Below the pieces are notes generated by a model that saw nothing but the letters and a program-made list of their open reading frames with translations, did not search any database and was not told where the DNA came from. The position numbers were made by a program, and so were the translations under genes. A stretch of 47,689 nt of DNA from assembly GCA_018712145.1 (NCBI GenBank), contig DVHJ01000071.1, positions 1 through 47,689 of the forward strand, given 5' to 3'. The stretch comes from Candidatus Faecousia faecigallinarum (lineage in GTDB: Bacteria; Bacillota; Clostridia; Oscillospirales; Oscillospiraceae). Below, one piece after another: positions 24,051 to 32,216 of the stretch. The first letter of the stretch is position 1. Each line of letters opens with the position of its first letter.

Positions 24051-24733
24051 TGTCCAATTTTCTCCTGAACAATCCGTTCCAACAGGGCCAGCGACTCCTC
24101 CAGGTTAAGGGTGGAGGTATCTGCCACCACTGCGTCTTTGGCCTGGCGCAGGGGGGCGATGGCCCGGGTGAGGTCCTGCTGGTCCCGCTGCCGGATTTCC
24201 CGGAGCACCGTATCCAGGTTGGTTTTCTGTCCCTGGTCCAGTAGTTCCTTTAACCGGCGGTTGGCCCGCACCTCATCCGTGGCGGTGAGGTAAATTTTTA
24301 CGTCCGCCTTGGGCAGCACCACAGTGCCGATATCCCGTCCGTCCATTACCACGCTGTTTTCCCGGGCGATGTCCCGCTGCATATCCAGCAGAAAGGCCCG
24401 GACCGGCGGCTGGGCGGAGATCAGGGAGGCCACCCGGGACATTTCCGGGGTGCGGATTTCCTCACTCACATCGGCGCCGTTCAAAAGCATATGCTGCCGG
24501 CCGGCCTGATCGTAAGAGATTTGCAGGTTCACATCGTCCAGCAGCCGGCGGACGCCGTCAGCGTCCCTGGGGCCGATGCCCATGAGGGTCATGTGATACC
24601 CCACCGTGCGGTAAATGGCTCCAGTGTCCACATACACAAAGCCCAGCCGCCGGGCCAATTGCCGGGCCAAGGTGCTTTTTCCCGCCCCGGCGGGGCCGTC
24701 AATGGCGATGCTGTATACCCGTTTGTTTTCCAT
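24047..24733 (-). CDS. cmk: cytidylate kinase
   Basis: A 228-residue cytoplasmic kinase that converts CMP and dCMP to their diphosphates with ATP. The P-loop GPAGAGKST is at 13-21. VDTGAIYR (CMP-site region) and VVMDGRDIGTVVLPKADVKIYLTA follow, all typical of Cmk. GAGG lies about 6-8 bases before the ATG, downstream of a consensus promoter. Its stop overlaps the ispH-rpsA start as ATGA. A cmk gene directly before an S1-encoding gene is a long-known conserved order. Confidence 0.96.
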   Translation of the reverse strand: MENKRVYSIAIDGPAGAGKSTLARQLARRLGFVYVDTGAIYRTVGYHMTLMGIGPRDADGVRRLLDDVNLQISYDQAGRQHMLLNGADVSEEIRTPEMSRVASLISAQPPVRAFLLDMQRDIARENSVVMDGRDIGTVVLPKADVKIYLTATDEVRANRRLKELLDQGQKTNLDTVLREIRQRDQQDLTRAIAPLRQAKDAVVADTSTLNLEESLALLERIVQEKIGQ

Positions 24734-24768
24734 TTTCCTACCTCGTTATGCGCAAGATTTACGGCCAT

Positions 24769-24797
24769 ATTATATACGCAAAAGTATGGCTTGTCAA
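24769..24797 (-). promoter_or_regulatory. consensus promoter of the cmk-ispH/rpsA operon
   Basis: On the minus strand a perfect TTGACA (24797-24792) and a perfect TATAAT (24774-24769) are separated by 17 bases, about 30 bases upstream of the expected leader and 36 from the cmk ATG. Confidence 0.9.
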
Positions 24798-25250
24798 ATT
24801 CTATGCAGGCAAAATCCGAGGAAAATCCCCGTTCAGGACGGCCGGTAAAACATTTCCGCAGATGCCAGCCGCCGCTGGCCGGATGGCTGCAGCGGCCTAT
24901 CAATGCGTATGCCTACATTTCGGTGAAGGGCTATCCAAATCAGGATCAAAATACAAATAAATAGAAAAGCAGAGGAGAGCATTTCATTTCCGGTGATGTT
25001 TTCCACCCGTCGGATACAAATGCCGCGTTAGCGTGTGGCCATGGCAACGCACAGCGGAAGGGCGCCGAAATGAGATGGCCCAACCTGGCGTCACACCCTA
25101 ACAGAAGGAAAGCGCTTCACTTTTTCTGGCAGAGGATGCTTTGGGGATATTCTACCTGAATTGTTTCTTAGCAACCACAGGCAGGATGGTCAATAGCAGC
25201 ACATGCAATATGCTGTTAAGCCGGTCCGGTGACCGGCCCAGCCGATATTG
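24798..25250. other. gene-free stretch between cmk promoter and GNAT gene
   Basis: No open frame with protein features or start signals is visible on either strand. There is a small palindrome near 25219-25240 (GCCGGTCCGGTGACCGGCC). Base composition falls toward the right, merging into the AT-rich GNAT patch. The stretch may be a worn-down remnant of transferred DNA. Confidence 0.4.
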
Positions 25251-25712
25251 TTATTTTTCTGCTAATTCACCATTTGCATTACGCAAATTCAAACAAAAAA
25301 CACCACCCCGAAATGAAAATCTGCCATCAAACGAAACCATTTCGGTTGAAATGCAAGTAAAACTCAATTTCTTAAGCAATTTGCAGGATGGGATATTGTC
25401 CATAGCGGTTCCCGCTGAAAATTGGGTTATCCCATAAGTTTGGGAGAAGTATTCGATAAGCGCTTTGCTACTTTCGTAAGCATACCCTTTTGCTTGGTAA
25501 GATGAGTGGAAACAGTATCCCATATCATATTTTTCGCCATCTTCATGAAAGCGAACATATCCGATTATTTTATTTAACAGAAAAACCGCAAAGAATAAAG
25601 CGCTCACAGAAAACTGCTTGGTCAAAGCCTTTATTTCATCATCCGCTGTGGGCAATGGTCTATCATAAATAGAATATCTTGAATTGTTAAAATTAATAAA
25701 GATATCTTTCAT
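25251..25712 (-). CDS. GNAT family N-acetyltransferase, possibly truncated
   Basis: A 153-residue protein with the central part of a RimJ/RimL-like acetyltransferase: IGYVRFHEDGEKYDMGYCFHSSYQAKGYA, where QAKGYAYES is the acetyl-CoA loop, then STAMDN-type region and LLKKLSF. The beginning is short of the usual ERLxLRP strand, and no ribosome-binding site precedes the ATG, so the 5' end may be lost or the start may lie elsewhere. The gene is clearly richer in A and T than all its neighbours (lysine AAA, asparagine AAT, isoleucine ATA/ATT common), which suggests acquisition. Substrate is unknown. Confidence 0.65.
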   Translation of the reverse strand: MKDIFINFNNSRYSIYDRPLPTADDEIKALTKQFSVSALFFAVFLLNKIIGYVRFHEDGEKYDMGYCFHSSYQAKGYAYESSKALIEYFSQTYGITQFSAGTAMDNIPSCKLLKKLSFTCISTEMVSFDGRFSFRGGVFCLNLRNANGELAEK

Positions 25713-25935
25713 TTGGCATCAATCTGTTTCGTGTAAGCTGCGGATATATAATCTATTAGTACCTATCTCCATAATATTAATTAAAAACAAAAATAAATTC
25801 TAATTTTTGCTGAACCGGCGGCATTACCTTAAAGAACGGGACGGCAAGTGAGCAAGGACGCCGGACACAAGAGAAGAACGTTTCCATCGCAACAAAGGGA
25901 GATTGGGAAAGTCCGCCGCTATCCCAGAAGGGGAG

Positions 25936-26457
25936 TTACTCCCCGCTGCCCTGCCACACCAGCTGCTCCAGTTGAGGGCGGTGGCAGCGGAACTGCTTGG
26001 CAATGGGCTTGGCCACCAGGCCTGCCTGGATCATCTCCTCCACCTGGGGCAGGCTGGCCCACTGGGCAGCCACCGTTTCCCCTGGCTGAAGCACAATCTC
26101 CGTTAAAGCGACGGGATGGGTGAGAAAATAATGGTCATAAAACGCATCGCCACTGTCCAGGGTTTCCAGCAGCAGGAACTCGGATTCCCGGGCTTGAATG
26201 CCGGTTTCCTCCCGCAGTTCCCGGACAATGGCCTGGCGGCTGGTTTCTCCGGCCAGTACGGCGCCACCGGAATTTTCCCACAAATTGGGGCAGACCAGCT
26301 TCTCCGGGGCGCGGAGGGTCAGCAGAAGCCTGCCATGGCCATCGGACACCCAGACACAGGCCACCAAAATGTGTTCGCCAGGCGCCAGGGGCATACCCCG
26401 CCGGTGCAATCTGCCGGTGAGTTGCCGGTGGCGGTCGTATATATCCAGCAGTTCCAA
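25936..26457 (-). CDS. NUDIX hydrolase
   Basis: A protein of about 173 residues with a complete Nudix box, GGAVLAGETSRQAIVRELREETGI (given here only as family motif G-x5-E-x7-REUxEExGU, residues 64-87). The N terminus ELLDIYDRHRQLTGRLHRRG resembles YfcD/IPP-isomerase-like Nudix proteins. It would hydrolyse a nucleoside-diphosphate-linked compound, not identifiable here. I choose a TTG start at 26457 because a full AAGGAGG lies 8 bases upstream. An ATG at 26475 in the same frame has no site and would encode that Shine-Dalgarno as Lys-Glu-Gly. An inverted GGGGAGT/ACTCCCC overlaps the stop. Confidence 0.87.
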   Translation of the reverse strand: MELLDIYDRHRQLTGRLHRRGMPLAPGEHILVACVWVSDGHGRLLLTLRAPEKLVCPNLWENSGGAVLAGETSRQAIVRELREETGIQARESEFLLLETLDSGDAFYDHYFLTHPVALTEIVLQPGETVAAQWASLPQVEEMIQAGLVAKPIAKQFRCHRPQLEQLVWQGSGE

Positions 26458-26525
26458 CTGTTCGCCCTCCTTCATGTTGTTCTTTAATTATGGTAACACG
26501 GCCCGGGAAAAAAGGCAAGGCAGTG

Positions 26526-26560
26526 AAAAATCATTGGGGACGCTGCACGCGCCCCCAATG
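26526..26560 (-). terminator. terminator of the carbamate kinase gene
   Basis: On the minus strand CATTGGGG (26560-26553) pairs with CCCCAATG (26539-26532), followed by ATTTTTC. It separates arcC from the NUDIX gene. Confidence 0.7.
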
Positions 26561-26561
26561 G

Positions 26562-27503
26562 TTATGCTTGAATTCTGGTGCCGGTGAGGCCGGCCATCCC
26601 GTCCAATGCCCGATTTAACTGGGTGATCAGGGCAACCCTGCCTGGGGCGGAGCGGGCGAAGCGAGCCGCTGCCTGCACCTTGGGCAGCATAGAGCCGGGG
26701 GCAAATTCTCCGGCAGCGGCATAGGCTTCCGCTTCCGCCGGGGTCAAGCGGTCCAGCCAGGTTTCGCCAGGCTGCCGGTAGCGGATGGCCACCTTTTCCA
26801 CGGCGGTGAGGATAATGAGCCAGTCTGCGCCCAGGGACTCGGCCAGTAGCCCGGCGGCAAAGTCTTTATCGATGACGGCAGGCGCGCCTTTCAGATGGTG
26901 CTTTTCCTCCCGTACCACAGGTATCCCACCGCCGCCGCAGGCAATCACTACCTGCCCGGCCTCCACCAGAGTGGCAATGGTATCCAGTTCTACGATGGCT
27001 TTGGGTTTGGGGGAAGCTACCACCCGCCGCCAGCCCCGGCCGGCGTCCTCCATCACGGTATAGCTGCGCTGCTCTACCATGGCTTTGGCTTCTTCTTCCG
27101 TCATAAAAGCGCCAATCGGTTTGGTGGGATGGCAGAAGGCTGGGTCCTGGGGATCCACTTCCACTTGGGTCAGCACGGTGGACACGGCGGCGGGCAGGCC
27201 CTGATTCAGCAGAGTCTCCCGCAGTGCGTTTTGCAGGTCGTAGCCGATGTAGCCCTGGCTCATGGCCACACACACAGATAGAGGGCAGGGGATATATCGA
27301 ACCGGATCCAGTCTGGTCAGCTCGGCCATGGCCTGCTGAATCATCCCCACCTGGGGACCGTTGCCGTGGGCAATGACGACCTGATGGCCGGCTGCGATGA
27401 GGCCGGCAATGGCCGCTGCGGTTTGACGAACCGCCTGATACTGCTCGTCCAGATTGTGGCCCAGGGCATTGCCGCCCAGTGCCACCACAATGCGTTGGGA
27501 CAT
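26562..27503 (-). CDS. arcC: carbamate kinase
   Basis: A 313-residue amino-acid-kinase-fold enzyme that transfers phosphate between carbamoyl phosphate and ADP, yielding ATP in fermentative breakdown of arginine, agmatine or purine-derived compounds. Family marks are VVALGGNAL at the N terminus, AHGNGPQVG (about 45-53), ASPKPKAIVELDTI, IACGGGGIPVV and DKDFAAGLLA. AAAGGCGG is a modest ribosome-binding site. It stands alone: no arcA, arcB or agmatine genes are within the window. It therefore may supply carbamoyl phosphate or take it from another route. Promoter at 27582-27609. Confidence 0.95.
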   Translation of the reverse strand: MSQRIVVALGGNALGHNLDEQYQAVRQTAAAIAGLIAAGHQVVIAHGNGPQVGMIQQAMAELTRLDPVRYIPCPLSVCVAMSQGYIGYDLQNALRETLLNQGLPAAVSTVLTQVEVDPQDPAFCHPTKPIGAFMTEEEAKAMVEQRSYTVMEDAGRGWRRVVASPKPKAIVELDTIATLVEAGQVVIACGGGGIPVVREEKHHLKGAPAVIDKDFAAGLLAESLGADWLIILTAVEKVAIRYRQPGETWLDRLTPAEAEAYAAAGEFAPGSMLPKVQAAARFARSAPGRVALITQLNRALDGMAGLTGTRIQA

Positions 27504-27581
27504 GATACCGCCGCCTTTCCCGAAGAAAATAGTTAGGCCCCGGGGGAAGCTGCTCGGCCCGGGGTCTGGAACGACAAGGTG

Positions 27582-27609
27582 ATTGTATCAAAAATATACA
27601 AAAATGCAA
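27582..27609 (-). promoter_or_regulatory. putative arcC promoter
   Basis: On the minus strand TTGCAT (27609-27604) and TACAAT (27587-27582) with a 16-base spacer, about 80 bases upstream of the arcC ATG. Confidence 0.5.
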
Positions 27610-27696
27610 GAAAAATTTTCAGTCCGTTTGTCCACCCCAGCCGGACGCCGGGGTGGGAATACGGCCCGAGTAACAGACCAACCGGTGAAGCGGCTC

Positions 27697-27725
27697 TTGA
27701 CCTGAGGGCCTTCCCGTGATAAAAT
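27697..27725 (+). promoter_or_regulatory. promoter of the malic enzyme-transketolase operon
   Basis: TTGACC (27697-27702) and TAAAAT (27720-27725) with a 17-base spacer, 39 bases before the malic enzyme ATG. Divergent from the arcC promoter. Confidence 0.65.
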
Positions 27726-27764
27726 TTTCTATACAGGCTGATATTTGCCAGGAGGAATACAATC

Positions 27765-28937
27765 ATGAATTATGCTGAAGAATCCCTTCGCCTGCACCGC
27801 GAATGGAGAGGAAAAATTGAAGTTGTCACCCGGGTTCCCGTTGACTCCAAGGATGACCTGTCCCTGGCCTACACCCCAGGCGTGGCCCAACCTTGTCTGG
27901 AGATCCAGAAGGATCCGGAGCAGTCCTACCGCCTCACCCGGCGGCACAATCTGTGCGCGGTGATTACCGACGGCTCTGCCGTGCTGGGGCTGGGGGATAT
28001 TGGCCCGGAGGCCGGCATGCCGGTGATGGAGGGCAAGTGCGTGCTGTTCAAGGCCTTCGGCGGGGTGGACGCCTTCCCCCTTTGCGTAAAAACCAAGGAT
28101 GTGGATGAATTCGTCCAAACGGTGTACAACATTTCCGGCTCCTTTGGCGGCATCAATCTGGAGGATATTGCCGCGCCCCGGTGCTTTGAAATCGAGCGGA
28201 AGCTGAAAGCCATGTGCGATATCCCCATTTTCCACGATGACCAGCACGGCACGGCGGTGATTACCCTGGCCGGTTTGACCAACGCTCTGAAGGTGGTGGG
28301 CAAGAAGAAGGAGGCGGTGAAAATCGTCACCTCCGGCGCCGGCGCCGCCGCCATCTCCATTGTGAAGCTGCTGCTGGCTGCCGGGTACAAAAATATCGTC
28401 ATGACCGACCGCACCGGCGCCATCTATGCCGGTCGGGAGAATCTGAACTGGATTAAAGAAGAAATGGCCCAGGTGACCAACCTGAACCAGGAGAAGGGCA
28501 AACTTCAGGACGTGATTCGGGGTGCCGATGTGTTTATCGGCGTCTCCGCCCCCGGCACCCTCACCACCGAGATGGTGAAGACCATGAACAAAGACGCCAT
28601 TGTCTTTGCCTGCGCCAATCCCACCCCGGAAATCTTCCCGGAGGAGGCCAAGGCCGGCGGGGCGAAGGTGGTTGCCACCGGCCGCTCCGACTATCCCAAC
28701 CAGATCAACAATGTGCTGGCCTTCCCGGGGATTTTCCGGGGCACCTTCGACGTGCATGCCCGGGACATCAACGACGAAATGAATATGGCTGCCGCCCATG
28801 CCCTGGCGGAGCTGATTGGTGACGATGAGCTGTCCCCGGAGTATATCATTCCCAAGGCGTTTGACCACCGGGTGGGTCCGGCTGTGGCCAAGGCGGTGGC
28901 CCAGGCTGCCCGGGATACCGGCGTGGCCAGAATATAA
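27765..28937 (+). CDS. NAD(P)-dependent malic enzyme
   Basis: A 390-residue short-form bacterial malic enzyme that converts malate to pyruvate and CO2 with reduction of NAD(P). The N-terminal catalytic domain has YTPGVAQPCLEI and the metal region GGINLEDIAAPRCFEIE with FHDDQHGTA. The Rossmann domain has GAGAAAISIVKLLL and NPTPEIFPEEA. AGGAGG lies 8 bases before the ATG. Cofactor preference is not settled by sequence inspection. It is followed after 13 bases by a split transketolase, so the three genes form one operon. Confidence 0.95.
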   Translation: MNYAEESLRLHREWRGKIEVVTRVPVDSKDDLSLAYTPGVAQPCLEIQKDPEQSYRLTRRHNLCAVITDGSAVLGLGDIGPEAGMPVMEGKCVLFKAFGGVDAFPLCVKTKDVDEFVQTVYNISGSFGGINLEDIAAPRCFEIERKLKAMCDIPIFHDDQHGTAVITLAGLTNALKVVGKKKEAVKIVTSGAGAAAISIVKLLLAAGYKNIVMTDRTGAIYAGRENLNWIKEEMAQVTNLNQEKGKLQDVIRGADVFIGVSAPGTLTTEMVKTMNKDAIVFACANPTPEIFPEEAKAGGAKVVATGRSDYPNQINNVLAFPGIFRGTFDVHARDINDEMNMAAAHALAELIGDDELSPEYIIPKAFDHRVGPAVAKAVAQAARDTGVARI

Positions 28938-28950
28938 AGGAGGAATTGCC

Positions 28951-29784
28951 ATGGACGCTTCCCTGAACAAGGCGCTGCAAAAGCTGGCGCTGGAGATCCG
29001 CATCGGCATTGTGGAACAGATCCGGGCCAGGGGCTTCGGCCACATCGGCGGCAGCCTCAGCATTGCCGACGCCCTGGCCGTGCTGTACGGCAAGGTGATG
29101 CGGTACGATCCCCAAAATCCCCGGTGGCCGGAGCGGGATAAGCTGGTTTGCTCTAAGGGCCACGCCGGTCCGGCGGTGTATGCCGCCCTGGCCATTTCCG
29201 GTTTCTTCCCCTATGAAGAGCTGAAAACCCTGAACCAGCCTGGCACCCATCTGCCCAGCCACTGCGACAAGAACAAAACTCCCGGCGTGGATATGACCAC
29301 CGGCTCCCTGGGCCAGGGCACTTCCCTGGCGGTGGGCATTGCCCTGGGGGACAAGCTGAAGGGCCGGGACAGTAAGACCTACCTGTTTGTGGGCGACGGC
29401 GAAAGCGATGAAGGCCAGGTCTGGGAGGCGGCTATGTTCACCGCCGCCAAAAGGCTGACCAATATTGTCTGGCTGGTGGATGACAACAAGAAGCAGCTGG
29501 ACGGGTATACCCAGGACGTGCTGCCCCTGTTTGACCTGGCGGCAAAATTTGCTGCTTTTGGCTTCGACGCCCAGCGGGTGGACGGCAACGACGTGGGCCA
29601 GGTTTATGCGGCGCTCACCGCGCCGGTGGGGGATAAGCCCCGGGCCATTATCCTGGACACGGTAAAGGGCAAGGGTATCCCCGAGGTGGAAAACACCCTG
29701 GGCAACCACTCCATGACGGTGGCCCCGGAGGTGTGCGACAAATGGCTCGCTGCGCTGAACGCGCAGTTGGCCGGCATGGAGTAA
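28951..29784 (+). CDS. transketolase, N-terminal subunit
   Basis: A 277-residue thiamine-diphosphate-binding half of a split transketolase, which exchanges two-carbon units between sugar phosphates in the non-oxidative pentose phosphate path. Marks are GHIGGSLSIAD near residue 30, SKGHAGPAVYAAL, TGSLGQGTSLAVGIAL, and the cofactor motif GDGESDEG...DDNKKQLDG at about 149-185. AAAGGAGG precedes the ATG. The partner half starts 10 bases after its stop. Close relatives of such split pairs can also act on other ketoses, so the exact substrate is uncertain. Confidence 0.95.
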   Translation: MDASLNKALQKLALEIRIGIVEQIRARGFGHIGGSLSIADALAVLYGKVMRYDPQNPRWPERDKLVCSKGHAGPAVYAALAISGFFPYEELKTLNQPGTHLPSHCDKNKTPGVDMTTGSLGQGTSLAVGIALGDKLKGRDSKTYLFVGDGESDEGQVWEAAMFTAAKRLTNIVWLVDDNKKQLDGYTQDVLPLFDLAAKFAAFGFDAQRVDGNDVGQVYAALTAPVGDKPRAIILDTVKGKGIPEVENTLGNHSMTVAPEVCDKWLAALNAQLAGME

Positions 29785-29794
29785 GGAGGCCGCC

Positions 29795-30751
29795 ATGGAG
29801 ATCGTATATACCGGTGAAAAAGATAAGCGCCTGTTTAAGGAGGCCTTGGGCCAGACCATCGGCCGCCTGCTGGCGGAGGATGAAGATGTTCTGTACCTGG
29901 ATGCGGACCTGATGAGCTGCATCGGCACCGCCAAGCTGCCGGCAGCCACCGGCCGGGCCATTGACTGCGGCATTGCCGAGGCCAACATGGTGGGCATTGC
30001 CTGCGGCGCGGCGTCGGTGGGATTTAAGCCCATTGTCCATTCCTTTGGCCCCTTTGCCTCCCGCCGGTGCTATGACCAGGTGTTTTTGTCCGGCGGCTAT
30101 GCCGGCAATCCCATCACGGTCATCGGCACCGACCCCGGCATTACCGCCGCGTTCAACGGCGGCACCCACATGCCCTTTGAGGATATGGCCCTGTACCGGG
30201 CAATCCCCGGGGCAGTGGTGGTGGATGCCACTGACGTACCCATGCTGGTAGCTTTCCTGGAGATGGCCAAGGACATGCCCGGGGTGAAGTATATCCGGGT
30301 GGGCCGGAAAAACTCCTGCCAGGTTTACGCCGACGGCAGCCGCTTCCAGGTGGGCAAGGGCAATGTGCTCCGGGACGGTAAGGACGCGGTGGTGGTGGCC
30401 TGCGGCATTATGGTGCATGAGGCCATGCAGGCGGCCAAGCGCCTGGTGGCGGAGGGGATTGACGTTGCGGTCATTGACCCGTTCACCGTTAAGCCCCTGG
30501 ATGAGGACCTGATCCGGGCCTACGCCGCCAAAACCGGCGTGGTGGTGACGGCGGAAAACCACAATAAGATCGGCGGCCTGTATAGCGCGGTGAAGGAGTG
30601 CCTGGACGGAGAAGCGAAGGTAGGCTACGTGGCGGTAGAGGACACCTTCGGTGAGGTGGGCCCCCAGGATTACCTGCGTACCCGGTTTGACCTGACGGAT
30701 ACCCACATCGCTCAGGTGGTGCGGGAAACCAGGAAGAAAGCCGGAAAGTAA
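29795..30751 (+). CDS. transketolase, C-terminal subunit
   Basis: A 318-residue pyrimidine-binding and C-terminal half of the split transketolase. It has DCGIAEANMVGIACGAA, with the catalytic glutamate, ITVIGTDPGITAAFNGGTH and the C-terminal TAENHNKIGG region. AAGGAGG lies 5 bases before the ATG. It works as a complex with the product of the preceding gene. The transcript ends at the hairpin 30760-30802. Confidence 0.95.
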   Translation: MEIVYTGEKDKRLFKEALGQTIGRLLAEDEDVLYLDADLMSCIGTAKLPAATGRAIDCGIAEANMVGIACGAASVGFKPIVHSFGPFASRRCYDQVFLSGGYAGNPITVIGTDPGITAAFNGGTHMPFEDMALYRAIPGAVVVDATDVPMLVAFLEMAKDMPGVKYIRVGRKNSCQVYADGSRFQVGKGNVLRDGKDAVVVACGIMVHEAMQAAKRLVAEGIDVAVIDPFTVKPLDEDLIRAYAAKTGVVVTAENHNKIGGLYSAVKECLDGEAKVGYVAVEDTFGEVGPQDYLRTRFDLTDTHIAQVVRETRKKAGK

Positions 30752-30759
30752 ACCCAATT

Positions 30760-30802
30760 ACCGTCCCTGCCCCGGGAAAACGCCGGGACAGGGACGGTTT
30801 TC
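30760..30802. terminator. strong bidirectional terminator between convergent operons
   Basis: ACCGTCCCTGCCCCGG (30760-30775) pairs with 30783-30798 with one mismatch, around a 7-base loop, followed by TTTTC on the plus strand. It lies at the meeting point of the transketolase operon and the minus-strand pseudogene. Confidence 0.82.
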
Positions 30803-31474
30803 ATGGACCGGTAACGCCCCAGTACAGGAGAACCAGGCCCAATCGGCAAATAGCGGCAGCCACGATATAGGCGGAAATCCGCCCAATATCTCCTCCAGCT
30901 TGCAGATGGCCTTGGTTCCCTGGAGTTTGCTGTACCCGAAGTAAAGCAAAATCAGCGGGGATATATACACTAAATCATAGATTAATATAAATAATATAAC
31001 AATGGGAAACACTGGACTATAATTAGCTAGCATAGCCAAAATAGGGCAGAGCGCTGGTGATTTCCGCCCCGCAGAACGCAGCACCCAGCAGGAATGGCGA
31101 TAGTGGGGAGAGCTGCGCAGGCGTTTTTGCGGCGGATTCTCCTACGGCATCCTGACGGCTGCGTTTTGTCCGGATAAGAAGCCGGAGGCCCAGCCAGAGG
31201 CAAATTGCACCCCCCAGGACAGCCGCTCCGCACACCGGCACGGAGTATGCAGCGGTTACTTGGGCAAGTAAGCGGGCAATCCAGGTGGCGATGCCGTAAT
31301 AAATGGCCAAGCCCAGGAGCAAATTTGCTGTTCCGATGCCGGCAATGAAAAACCAGATGTGCCGTTTGTGTTTTACCATGGCTTGCAGCAGCATCTGCTG
31401 GGCAATGGCAGAGGGATTCAGACTGTCAAAAAGCTTGCTGCGATGGTAGTCCCCAGAAGAACCAGCATCCTCAT
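30801..31474 (-). pseudogene. frameshifted GAP/LysE-superfamily membrane protein gene
   Basis: Translation from the ATG at 31474 (AGGAGGA upstream) begins MRMLVLLGTTIAAS, then stops. The adjacent frame continues with DSLNPSAIAQQ, a hallmark of GAP/Sap small exporters, and reads on through several membrane helices to GAEITSALPYFGYA. There it stops at 31023, while another frame carries on with NYSPVFPIVILFILIYD and YFGYSKLQG. A third break near 30885 is needed to reach RISAYIVAAAICRLG and the TGA at 30803-30801. Three separate frame breaks are visible; the first lies at a run of five T. The pieces together restore a full-length polytopic protein, so it decayed recently or the assembly has indels. 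It overlaps the preceding flavoprotein stop as ATGA. Confidence 0.78.
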
Positions 31475-31974
31475 TCCTCCTCAGGGCAATTCTTCTGCCG
31501 GGTGAGTTCAATTGCCGCTTTTCCCGAGATATGCTGGGGGGTCAGCTTCAGCATACATAAGGCGTCCCAAGCCCGGTCAATGGCGGCGGCCCGGTTTTCC
31601 GCCGGATCGTGGGGGGCATATTTCAGGGCCAGCTTTTCGATGGCGGCCCGCTTTTCCTCCCCGTCCAGGATTTCCATGACCCCAAATACAATGACGCTGC
31701 AAAAGTAGGTGGTGTAGGCCTCCGGTACCACTTGATCCTGATCAATCACACAGAAAGAGGCCTTGGGATTCCGGCGGATGGCGTCCAGCTTGTGGCCGGT
31801 TTTGGCGCAGTGGAAGTACAAGGCTGTGCCGTCGTACACATAGCTGATTGGCACGGCGTAGGGATATTCTCCGTCCCCGTCCAGGGCCAGCACGCCGGAG
31901 GTACCCCGGGCCAATATGGCGGCGCAGTCCGGCAGGGGAAGGGCTTGGGCTTTTCTTCGCATTTCTCGAAACAT
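31471..31974 (-). CDS. pyridoxamine 5'-phosphate oxidase-like flavoprotein (Nim-related)
   Basis: A 167-residue flavin-binding split-barrel protein. It begins MFREMRRKAQALP and has GTSGVLALDGDGEYPYAVPISYVYDGTALYFHCAKTGHKLDAIRRNPKASF, the pattern of the PNPOx-like family that includes NimA-type nitroimidazole reductases. Many members have no known substrate, and resistance should not be assumed. The ATG at 31974 has GGAGG 8 bases upstream; an upstream in-frame ATG at 32016 lacks one. Its stop overlaps the start of the frameshifted membrane protein gene. Confidence 0.85.
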   Translation of the reverse strand: MFREMRRKAQALPLPDCAAILARGTSGVLALDGDGEYPYAVPISYVYDGTALYFHCAKTGHKLDAIRRNPKASFCVIDQDQVVPEAYTTYFCSVIVFGVMEILDGEEKRAAIEKLALKYAPHDPAENRAAAIDRAWDALCMLKLTPQHISGKAAIELTRQKNCPEEE

Positions 31975-32083
31975 GATAAAAACCTCCATATAAAAAATAA
32001 AACGCCTTTTCCCCACTCCTACAAAGGCCTAATGGAATGGGACAAAGGCGTATACCCGGCAGCATGTTGATTTATTTGGCGCC

Positions 32084-32112
32084 AGTATACCATACTTGCC
32101 AGGAGAAGTCAA
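32084..32112 (-). promoter_or_regulatory. promoter of the Nim-like flavoprotein gene
   Basis: On the minus strand TTGACT (32112-32107) and TATACT (32089-32084) with a 17-base spacer; leader of about 100 bases. Confidence 0.7.
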
Positions 32113-32156
32113 TCCCGCCGCCGGGCCTGCAGGGACGGGTAAACAGCGGGTTTTGC

Positions 32157-32185
32157 TTGCAAAATCCGGCTCAACCGGCTATGAT
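32157..32185 (+). promoter_or_regulatory. promoter of the HAD-luxS-mtnN operon
   Basis: TTGCAA (32157-32162) and TATGAT (32180-32185) with a 17-base spacer, 32 bases before the HAD gene start. Divergent from the promoter at 32084-32112. Confidence 0.68.
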
Positions 32186-32216
32186 AACCAGAGAAAATCA
32201 GACCAAGGAGAAGCAC

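Noticed and set aside
27729-29195. Open frame of 488 codons antisense to malic enzyme, and a similar one at 28846-30033
   Set aside because: Antisense shadows caused by strong third-position GC bias in the malic enzyme and transketolase genes; no start signal or protein motif.
31471-31974. Calling the flavoprotein a nitroimidazole resistance determinant
   Set aside because: The PNPOx-like family is broad and most members have no resistance role; sequence alone does not justify it.
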